Below, one piece after another: positions 1 through 4,861 of a stretch of DNA of 7,011 nucleotides; within the stretch, counting starts at the first letter, position 1; the number at the start of each line of letters is the position of its first letter. The position numbers and the translations under genes were made by a program. The notes under the pieces were generated by a model that did no database searches, had not been told where the DNA came from, and saw only the letters and a program-made list of their open reading frames with translations. This stretch comes from Bacteroidales bacterium (lineage in GTDB: Bacteria; Bacteroidota; Bacteroidia; Bacteroidales; JAADJA01): contig JAIORT010000878.1 in the NCBI GenBank assembly GCA_021107975.1, positions 1-7,011 of the forward strand, in the 5' to 3' direction.

Positions 1-25
1 ATTTAGCCATATAACAATAGAACAA

Positions 26-628
26 TTAATCCTCCTTCCACCTGAACGTCTCTATCATGTGATCAATATCTTCTTTTAGGAAATCAATTACCGGAGCGAG
101 AGAATCATTATTGGGCACAATGTTAAAATAAAGTGCTCCGCGAACAAAATGATGAATGCTGTCGGTAATATAAAACTGGTAAGGTGACGCTGCCCCGGTA
201 CCGGCAATGCTGTATGTTAATCCGAATACATTGTTTTTTTGATTTTCAAAAACGATATTTTCAATAGAACTCGCCTTAGGTATATGTTTCATAACCATGT
301 TGCGGGTATCCTCAAGGTATTCGGTAAGATTTCCGTTTATAACTTTATAACTCAAATGTAATTTACCCTTGAATTGCGAATATTCAATATTGATCCAATA
401 AGGCTCTGCCATAGAATGGTAATCAGAAGCTACCTTTGCATACACGGGATACTCAAAAGAATAAGGAAAGGATGTGTCAAATTTTACATATTCTTTCTCC
501 GGCAGTTCGATACGGAAATAACCCCTTGGTTTTGGGTAGTAATCATTATTACATGATACTGCTAAATAAATCACAATATTAATTAAGAAAAAATTAAACC
601 ACCCTTTATTTTTTTTCATCAAATTCAT
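26..628 (-). CDS. gldD: Gliding motility lipoprotein GldD
   Basis: A 200-residue protein recognised as GldD from the conserved core PKPRGYFRI (residues 33-40 region), SFEYPVYAKV (57-66) and FKGKLHLSYK (86-95). The N-terminus is a short basic stretch, a hydrophobic segment (about 11-24) and a Cys at residue 26 in the context LAVSC. That is a loose lipobox of the type common in Bacteroidetes, so a membrane-anchored periplasmic lipoprotein is inferred. In Flavobacterium johnsoniae, GldD is needed for gliding and for function of the type IX secretion/motility machinery, but its biochemical role is unknown. Orthologs also occur in non-gliding Bacteroidetes, so motility of this organism cannot be deduced. 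The start overlaps the end of gldE by 23 nt (ATG at 628) or 14 nt (second in-frame ATG at 619, which gives MKKNKGW and a more usual signal peptide). Both starts are plausible. Length is normal for the family. Confidence 0.93.
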   Translation of the reverse strand: MNLMKKNKGWFNFFLINIVIYLAVSCNNDYYPKPRGYFRIELPEKEYVKFDTSFPYSFEYPVYAKVASDYHSMAEPYWINIEYSQFKGKLHLSYKVINGNLTEYLEDTRNMVMKHIPKASSIENIVFENQKNNVFGLTYSIAGTGAASPYQFYITDSIHHFVRGALYFNIVPNNDSLAPVIDFLKEDIDHMIETFRWKED

Positions 629-1970
629 CCCGATCCTTAATTTTAACCTTTATTTTTTTTATCCTTCGTTTATCAACAGCAATAATTTTAAATTCAAAAT
701 TCTGGTAAGCTATGAGTGTATTCTTTTCAGGGATTTCACCCTGTAATTCAAGAATCACTCCTGCAATAGAATCGGACTCTCCTTTAACTTCATCAAAAAT
801 ATCATCGTTAATGCCGATGATCTTACAAAAATCATTAATACTTGTTTTACCTTCAAACATGTAGTTGTTGTCATCAATTTTTGTAAATTCTATCTCATCC
901 TCCGGCGAATCAAACTCATCGGTAATTTCTCCAACAATTTCCTCGATAATATCTTCAAGAGTAATTATTCCTGAAGTGCCTCCATATTCATCAACAACGA
1001 TTGCCATGTGTATTTTCTTTTCCTGAAATTCCTGGAGCAGGTCATTGATTTTTTTATTCTCCGGCACAAAAAAGGCAGATCTTAACAAAGAAATCCAAAT
1101 AAAATTTTCTTTTTTATTTAAGTGAGGCAATAAATCTTTCACATATAATATACCTTTAATATTGTCAAATGTTTCTTCATAAACAGGAATGCGTGAATAA
1201 CCTGATTCCATTACAATTTCCACCAACTCTTTAAAGGTAGTTTCCGAATCGATGGCTGTTACATCCATCCTCGATTTCATTATTTCTTTTACTTCAATAT
1301 CTGTAAATCGTACAATGCCCTTCAGGATTTTGGTTTCTTCCTCCGGTGCGCCTTCGTCAACGGTTATATCTATCGCTTCAGACAAGTCGCTCATCGAAAT
1401 ATCATGTCTTTTCCTATCTAATTTTTTATCAATAACATTTGTAGTTCTTATTAGTAATGAACTCAAAGGATAAAATACCCTGATTAACATTTTAAGCGGA
1501 TGTGCCATCAGTGAGGCAAAATTTACCGGTTTTTGAGTTGCATAAATCTTTGGCATAATTTCTCCAAACAGAAGTATTAAAACTGTTATAACAATTATCT
1601 CGATAATAAATCCCAGTATTGGGAATCCTGTAAAATCGAATAGCTCACTCGAGACAAAAGCGCATAAAATTACAATACCGACATTTACGAAATTATTAGC
1701 AATTAAAATAGTTGCAAGTAATCTGTTAGGTATTTGCAAAAGTGAAATAATTAATCTGTTTGTTTTTGTATCTTTCGACCTGATATCTTTTAATTGTAAA
1801 GGGTTAAGCGAGAAAAAAGCAATCTCTGAACCGGAAATCATTGCCGAGAAGAAAAACAAAACAATAATTACCAACAAACTCACTAAAATTCCAGGGGAAA
1901 AATTGCCTGTGAAAGTACTTATTACAATTTTAGAAAACCACAAATAAGGGTCACTGTCAGGCTCTTCCAA
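606..1970 (-). CDS. gldE: Gliding motility-associated protein GldE (DUF21/CNNM membrane domain + CBS pair + CorC/HlyC domain)
   Basis: A 454-residue membrane protein with the CorC/HlyC architecture. The N-terminal DUF21/CNNM region has about three to four hydrophobic segments (near 28-50, 84-105, 113-138 and possibly 150-170). It carries the hallmark SGSEIAFFSL (46-55) and GEIMPKIYA (136-144). Two CBS domains follow (about 228-285 and 290-350), the second containing VVDEYGGTSGIITLEDI (325-341). A C-terminal CorC_HlyC transporter-associated domain spans about 360-440. CNNM/CorC relatives handle Mg2+ or other divalent cations; whether GldE transports anything is not established. The position directly upstream of, and overlapping, gldD identifies it as GldE rather than a generic hemolysin-like protein. 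The start is TTG at 1970: the only in-frame codon before an upstream TAA (1986-1988) that can initiate, and the next ATG (residue 44) would delete the first membrane segment. It lies 92 nt downstream of ssb on the same strand. Confidence 0.93.
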   Translation of the reverse strand: MEEPDSDPYLWFSKIVISTFTGNFSPGILVSLLVIIVLFFFSAMISGSEIAFFSLNPLQLKDIRSKDTKTNRLIISLLQIPNRLLATILIANNFVNVGIVILCAFVSSELFDFTGFPILGFIIEIIVITVLILLFGEIMPKIYATQKPVNFASLMAHPLKMLIRVFYPLSSLLIRTTNVIDKKLDRKRHDISMSDLSEAIDITVDEGAPEEETKILKGIVRFTDIEVKEIMKSRMDVTAIDSETTFKELVEIVMESGYSRIPVYEETFDNIKGILYVKDLLPHLNKKENFIWISLLRSAFFVPENKKINDLLQEFQEKKIHMAIVVDEYGGTSGIITLEDIIEEIVGEITDEFDSPEDEIEFTKIDDNNYMFEGKTSINDFCKIIGINDDIFDEVKGESDSIAGVILELQGEIPEKNTLIAYQNFEFKIIAVDKRRIKKIKVKIKDRDEFDEKK

Positions 1971-2010
1971 AGCAGAAAAGTTTAGTTATACAAATAATTT
2001 ATTTTCAGTA

Positions 2011-2018
2011 CAAAATTA
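2011..2018 (-). promoter_or_regulatory. Candidate -7 promoter element upstream of gldE
   Basis: On the minus strand this reads TAATTTTG, a match to the Bacteroidetes -7 consensus TAnnTTTG. It lies about 40 nt upstream of the proposed gldE TTG start, in the ssb-gldE gap. No clear TTG/TTTG -33 element lies at the expected distance, and such matches arise by chance in AT-rich DNA. It may be an internal promoter for gldE-gldD, or the genes may be read through from ssb. Confidence 0.3.
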
Positions 2019-2062
2019 ATTATTAACCTTTGAATATATAATTTTTGGGATGAATTTTTCAT

Positions 2063-2497
2063 TTAGAAGGGAAGGTCATCCGTAGGAGTATCTTCAGTTT
2101 CACCTTCTTCAGCCTGCTGGGGCTTCTCATATTGACTAACTATCTCAGGCGGAATTTCACCCGAATCCCGACGTCCTCCCAGCATTGTCATATTATCTCC
2201 CTGAATTTCGGTGAAATATTTCTTAACTCCATCTTGTTCATAAGAACGTGTTCTTATCTTTCCCTCAAGATAAATTTGCTTCCCTTTTGTAAGATACTTT
2301 TCAGCTACTTCAGCAAGTCCACGCCATAACGCAATATTATGCCACTCAGTTTGGTCAACACGATTTCCTTCTTTATCTTTATAGCTTTCAGATGTTGCAA
2401 GCGAAAAAGATGCTTTTTTTATACCATTGTCAAAAGTACGAATTTCAGGATCAGCTCCTAAATTTCCGATTAAAATAACTTTATTTATTCCAGCCAT
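2063..2497 (-). CDS. ssb: Single-stranded DNA-binding protein (SSB)
   Basis: A 144-residue SSB that coats single-stranded DNA in replication, recombination and repair and recruits partner enzymes. Residues 1-107 form the OB fold: the start MAGINKVILIGNLGADPEIR is diagnostic, and TEWHNI (50-55) holds a conserved aromatic residue of the DNA-binding face. A short variable linker, Pro/Glu/Thr-rich, follows (about 108-139). The protein ends in the acidic tip DDLPF (140-144), which binds partner proteins such as PriA, RecO and exonuclease I in other bacteria. The frame is open upstream to an ATG at 2542, but I chose ATG 2497. The family begins at MAGxNKVILIGNLG, and a strong -7 promoter element (2521-2528) lies inside the longer version. 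It is the first gene of the leftward ssb-gldE-gldD run and is divergent from the HU gene. Confidence 0.96.
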   Translation of the reverse strand: MAGINKVILIGNLGADPEIRTFDNGIKKASFSLATSESYKDKEGNRVDQTEWHNIALWRGLAEVAEKYLTKGKQIYLEGKIRTRSYEQDGVKKYFTEIQGDNMTMLGGRRDSGEIPPEIVSQYEKPQQAEEGETEDTPTDDLPF

Positions 2498-2520
2498 ATT
2501 TATTTGTTTTTTATGTGATG

Positions 2521-2528
2521 CAAAGGTA
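2521..2528 (-). promoter_or_regulatory. Probable ssb promoter (-7 element)
   Basis: The minus strand reads TACCTTTG followed by CA, a full match to the Bacteroidetes -7 consensus TAnnTTTG. Transcription would start near 2514, giving an A-rich leader of roughly 15-20 nt before the ssb ATG at 2497. I see no convincing TTG -33 element at about 19-20 nt further upstream. The placement supports the short ssb start. Confidence 0.6.
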
Positions 2529-2589
2529 ATAAAATAAACCACAGTTGATTGAAAAAAATCTTAATTCTTATTGCATTTAAAAAAATTTA

Positions 2590-2597
2590 TATATTTG
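2590..2597 (+). promoter_or_regulatory. Probable promoter of the HU / small ribosomal protein unit (-7 element)
   Basis: TATATTTG followed by CA matches the Bacteroidetes -7 consensus TAnnTTTG exactly. A TTG at 2571-2573 could serve as the -33 element, although the 16-nt gap is shorter than the usual 19-20. The start of transcription would fall near 2604, leaving a leader of about 40 nt, A/T-rich and without a Shine-Dalgarno sequence, before the ATG at 2644. Confidence 0.6.
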
Positions 2598-2643
2598 CAA
2601 CCCCTATTTAGGAAATAATTATCAAAATATTAAAATATATATC

Positions 2644-2928
2644 ATGACAAAAGCAGAAATTGTAGTAGAAATCGCAAACAAAACAGGAATCGAAAAAGTT
2701 ACTGTACAGCATACTGTTGAAGCATTTATGGATGCTGTAAAAAATTCAATGATAAATGGCGAAAACGTTTACCTGCGAGGCTTTGGTAGCTTTATTATTA
2801 AGAGAAGAGCTGAAAAAACCGGTAGAAATATTTCTAAGAATACTACCATTATTATTCCTGCTCACAATATTCCAGCATTTAAGCCGGCAAAAACATTTGT
2901 TAATGAGGTAAAAAATAACGTAAAGTAA
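2644..2928 (+). CDS. hup: HU-family DNA-binding protein
   Basis: A 94-residue protein of the HU/IHF family, a small nucleoid protein that binds and bends DNA as a dimer. Visible features are the N-terminal helices beginning MTKAEIV, the turn motif VYLRGFGSF (42-50), and the DNA-binding beta-arm starting near RRAEKTGRN (54-62) and returning through IPAHNIPAFKPAKTF (71-85). Length is typical (90-100). The arm tip reads RNISKNT (61-67) where classical HU has RNPxTGE, so Ile63 replaces the proline that intercalates into DNA; I recall this form as usual in one Bacteroidetes HU clade. HU and IHF subunits cannot be told apart with certainty from sequence, so the gene symbol is provisional. The ATG at 2644 has A at -3 and follows a promoter-like element. 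The gene is 21 nt upstream of a tiny basic ribosomal-type protein and is probably cotranscribed with it. Confidence 0.95.
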   Translation: MTKAEIVVEIANKTGIEKVTVQHTVEAFMDAVKNSMINGENVYLRGFGSFIIKRRAEKTGRNISKNTTIIIPAHNIPAFKPAKTFVNEVKNNVK

Positions 2929-2949
2929 TTTTAAAATTGAGGATGGATT

Positions 2950-3039
2950 ATGCCTAGCGGGAAAAAGAGAAAAAGACACAAGATGGCTACTCATAAGCGA
3001 AAAAAACGCTTAAGGAAAAATAGACATAAGAAGAAATAA
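2950..3039 (+). CDS. 29-residue AURKAIP1/COX24-domain small ribosomal protein (bS22/mS38-like)
   Basis: An ATG-TAA frame of 29 residues, beginning MPSGKKRKRHKM; 17 of 29 residues are Lys/Arg and 3 are His. The arrangement KRKRHKM-x2-HKRKKRLRKNR matches the AURKAIP1/COX24 family (mitochondrial mS38, actinobacterial bS22: basic patch, Met, HK, basic-Leu-Arg, Arg). Its homologs lie as an extended helix in the rRNA of the small subunit, so a ribosomal location is inferred. No other start is workable: the ATG at 2943 reaches a stop after four codons. The start has A at -3. It sits 21 nt after the HU stop and just before a strong hairpin terminator, so it is the last gene of a two-gene unit. From memory, near-identical MPSGKKRKRHK proteins occur in many Bacteroidetes. 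Standard gene finders often miss it because of its size. Confidence 0.85.
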   Translation: MPSGKKRKRHKMATHKRKKRLRKNRHKKK

Positions 3040-3055
3040 TTTTTTGAAGTTTCAT

Positions 3056-3098
3056 AATTTTATTAAATAATGCCGGTAAGGCATTATTTAATAAAATT
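3056..3098 (+). terminator. Perfect 19-bp hairpin, intrinsic terminator of the HU unit
   Basis: The arms 3056-3074 and 3080-3098 are exactly complementary (19 bp, no mismatch) around a 5-nt loop, GGTAA. A GCC/GGC clamp sits at the loop end and the rest of the stem is A/T. It begins 17 nt after the stop of the small basic protein. The run of T after the stem is short (TTT up to 3099), so release may rely on the A/U-rich stem itself. The hairpin is nearly symmetric and could work in either direction, but only plus-strand genes flank it. Confidence 0.75.
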
Positions 3099-3135
3099 TC
3101 GATTACCTCCAAATTTTACATCAGCTCTCTCCAGG

Positions 3136-3167
3136 TAACGTCATTGAATTAGTTTACAATGATGTTA
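3136..3167 (+). promoter_or_regulatory. Leader hairpin just upstream of rng
   Basis: The arms 3136-3146 and 3157-3167 pair over 11 bp (ten Watson-Crick pairs and one G-U at 3140/3163) with a 10-nt loop. The structure ends 22 nt before the rng start, so it would lie in the mRNA leader if transcription begins upstream of it. A competing 6-bp pairing, TTACCT (3103-3108) with AGGTAA (3133-3138), shares bases 3136-3138. Enterobacterial rne is autoregulated through hairpins in its leader; a similar role here is inference. It could equally be a weak terminator or chance pairing. Confidence 0.4.
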
Positions 3168-3187
3168 ATTATTTTAAAGAAATTAAG

Positions 3188-3193
3188 ATGTGA
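3188..3193 (+). promoter_or_regulatory. ATG-TGA start-stop element overlapping the rng GTG start
   Basis: An ATG at 3188, preceded by A at -3, is followed immediately by TGA (3191-3193). The GTG at 3190-3192, the only initiator that keeps the conserved rng N-terminus, lies inside this hexamer. Ribosomes that prefer the ATG would stop at once and might restart at GTG. This could dampen or tune rng translation, but that is inference. Confidence 0.35.
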
Positions 3194-4740
3194 ATAAAGA
3201 ATTAATTATTAATACAGGGCATTCGGAAGTTGAAATAGCTCTGTTAGAAGATAAGTCCCTGGTTGAATTACATAAAGAGAAGATCGGTACGGGTTATGCC
3301 GTGGGAGACGTTTATCTTGGTAAGGTTCATAAAATAATGCCGGGATTAAATGCGGCTTTTATTGACGTAGGATATGAAAAGGATGCCTTTTTACATTACC
3401 TTGACCTTGGACCACAGGTTCAATCACTTAACAAACTCACTAAATTTGCTGTACAAGGCAGGCTTAGGTCTCCTTCGCTAAACAACTTCAGGCTTGAAAA
3501 GGATATTGAAAAAACCGGGAAAATTTCTAACGTTCTTAGCTCCGGACAGCAAATCCTTGTACAAATAGCAAAAGAACCAATTTCTACAAAAGGTCCGAGA
3601 GTATCATCGGAATTATCTTTTGCCGGAAGATATTTAGTGCTGGTTCCATTCTCTAACCGTATTTCCCTATCACAACGAATCAAGAATCCTGAAGAAAGGA
3701 CTCGCCTTAAAAGGTTGATTCAGAGCATTAAGCCAAACAACTTAGGAGTAATTATCAGAACTGTCGCCGAACATAAAAAGGTTGCTGATCTTGACAATGA
3801 CTTGAAAAATCTTGTACACAAATGGGAAAATTCTGTTAAAAGGCTCACAAAAGCCCACCCGCCGCAAAAAATCGCCAGTGAACTGGATCGGACTTCGGCA
3901 ATTTTACGCGATATTCTGAATGAATCTTTTAATACGATTGTTGTAAATGAGCCTTCTTTTTACAACGACACAAAGAATTTTATTAAATCCATAGCTCCGG
4001 ATAAAGTTAATATTGTAAAGCTTTATAGAGGAAAGACTCCTGTTTTTGAGAATTTTGGCATAGACAAACAAATCAAGAACTCGTTTGGCAGGATAGTTAC
4101 AATCAGAAGCGGTATATACCTTATAATCGAGCATACCGAAGCCCTTCATGTAATAGATATAAACAGCGGGCACAGGGTCAACAAGGAAAACACACAGGAA
4201 GAAAATGCCCTGGCAGTGAACCTGGAAGCCGCCGCTGAAGTTGCCCGGCAGCTCAGATTAAGAGATATGGGAGGTATCATTGTTATTGACTTTATCGACA
4301 TGAGGGTAGCTTTAAACAGGCGAAAACTTTTTAATAAGATAAAGGAGGAAATGGCGAAAGACAGGGCTAAGCATACTATTCTTCCTCCAAGTAAATTCGG
4401 TTTAGTACAGATTACACGGCAACGTGTACGCCCGGAAATGAATGTTCAAATTGTTGAAAAATGTCCCGTTTGCAACGGAACCGGCGAAATTAAACCCAGC
4501 ATACTTTTTATTGATGAATTAGAAAATAATTTAAGATATTTGATACATGATCAAAATGAAAAAGTCCTGAGATTGTCTTTACATCCCTATTTATATGCTT
4601 TTATCACAAAGGGAATAATTTCGCAACGATTAAAATGGTTTTTTAAATTTAACCGGTGGTTAAGGCTTAAACCAATGTCTTCATATCATTTGCTTGAATA
4701 TCATTTCTTCAATAAAAGCAATGATGAAATTAAAATATAA
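3190..4740 (+). CDS. rng: Ribonuclease G/E (Rne/Rng family endoribonuclease)
   Basis: A 516-residue single-strand-specific endoribonuclease for rRNA maturation and mRNA decay in the cytoplasm. An S1-like RNA-binding region begins near 33 (GTGYAVGDVYLGKV, then PGLNAAFIDVG at 51-61). It is interrupted by an insert (about 71-118) before QILVQIAKEP and resumes after it. The DNase-I-like catalytic region carries VIDINSG (321-327, Asp323) and GGIIVIDFIDM (361-371, Asp367), equivalent to the two Mg2+-binding aspartates of E. coli RNase E. The Zn-link CPVCNGTG (425-432) supplies the cysteines that join dimers. There is no long Arg/Pro-rich scaffold tail, so it is RNase G-like in size. The start is GTG: it gives MNKELIIN, the conserved beginning, while the ATG at 3188 is out of frame and stops at once. 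It follows a terminator, so an own promoter is expected, but I found no good TAnnTTTG match in 3099-3189. Confidence 0.95.
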   Translation: MNKELIINTGHSEVEIALLEDKSLVELHKEKIGTGYAVGDVYLGKVHKIMPGLNAAFIDVGYEKDAFLHYLDLGPQVQSLNKLTKFAVQGRLRSPSLNNFRLEKDIEKTGKISNVLSSGQQILVQIAKEPISTKGPRVSSELSFAGRYLVLVPFSNRISLSQRIKNPEERTRLKRLIQSIKPNNLGVIIRTVAEHKKVADLDNDLKNLVHKWENSVKRLTKAHPPQKIASELDRTSAILRDILNESFNTIVVNEPSFYNDTKNFIKSIAPDKVNIVKLYRGKTPVFENFGIDKQIKNSFGRIVTIRSGIYLIIEHTEALHVIDINSGHRVNKENTQEENALAVNLEAAAEVARQLRLRDMGGIIVIDFIDMRVALNRRKLFNKIKEEMAKDRAKHTILPPSKFGLVQITRQRVRPEMNVQIVEKCPVCNGTGEIKPSILFIDELENNLRYLIHDQNEKVLRLSLHPYLYAFITKGIISQRLKWFFKFNRWLRLKPMSSYHLLEYHFFNKSNDEIKI

Positions 4741-4826
4741 TTTTTGCGGATTTGTTAAAAAATTTTATATATTGCTTAAAAGCAAGTTATAATAAATATC
4801 TAAAATTGTATTGCATTTAATCTTTT

Positions 4827-4857
4827 TAACTAATAACTCTTAACAAATAACTAATAA
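4827..4857 (+). repeat. Direct repeat TAACTAATAA in the trpS leader
   Basis: The 10-mer TAACTAATAA occurs at 4827-4836 and 4848-4857, 21 bp start to start (two helical turns), ending 4 nt before the trpS ATG. The 121-nt gap between rng and trpS (4741-4861) is otherwise A/T-rich. It holds no T-box, no Trp-codon leader peptide, no clear promoter consensus, and only a weak short inverted repeat near 4772-4785. The repeats may be leader composition rather than an operator. Confidence 0.3.
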
Positions 4858-4861
4858 TAAA

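Noticed and set aside
2498..2542. Longer ssb reading frame starting at ATG 2542.
   Set aside because: It adds 15 residues not found in SSB proteins and would contain the TACCTTTG promoter element; the family start is at 2497.
2569..2580. 12-mer TATTGCATTTAA upstream of HU, repeated exactly at 4809-4820 upstream of trpS.
   Set aside because: In 7 kb of AT-rich DNA a shared 12-mer is expected by chance, and its position relative to a -7 element is not conserved between the two sites.
3904..4173. Minus-strand open frame of 89 codons inside rng, and similar antisense frames inside gldD, gldE, ssb, HU and hflX.
   Set aside because: No recognisable protein features; each lies within a clearly coding gene on the opposite strand.
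4772..4785. Short inverted repeat TTGCTT/AAGCAA after rng as a terminator.
   Set aside because: At most 5-6 bp with a 2-4 nt loop and no following T tract; too weak to call.
4741..4861. Possible T-box or Trp leader-peptide attenuator before trpS.
   Set aside because: No T-box motif, no reading frame with TGG codons and no terminator/antiterminator pair is present.
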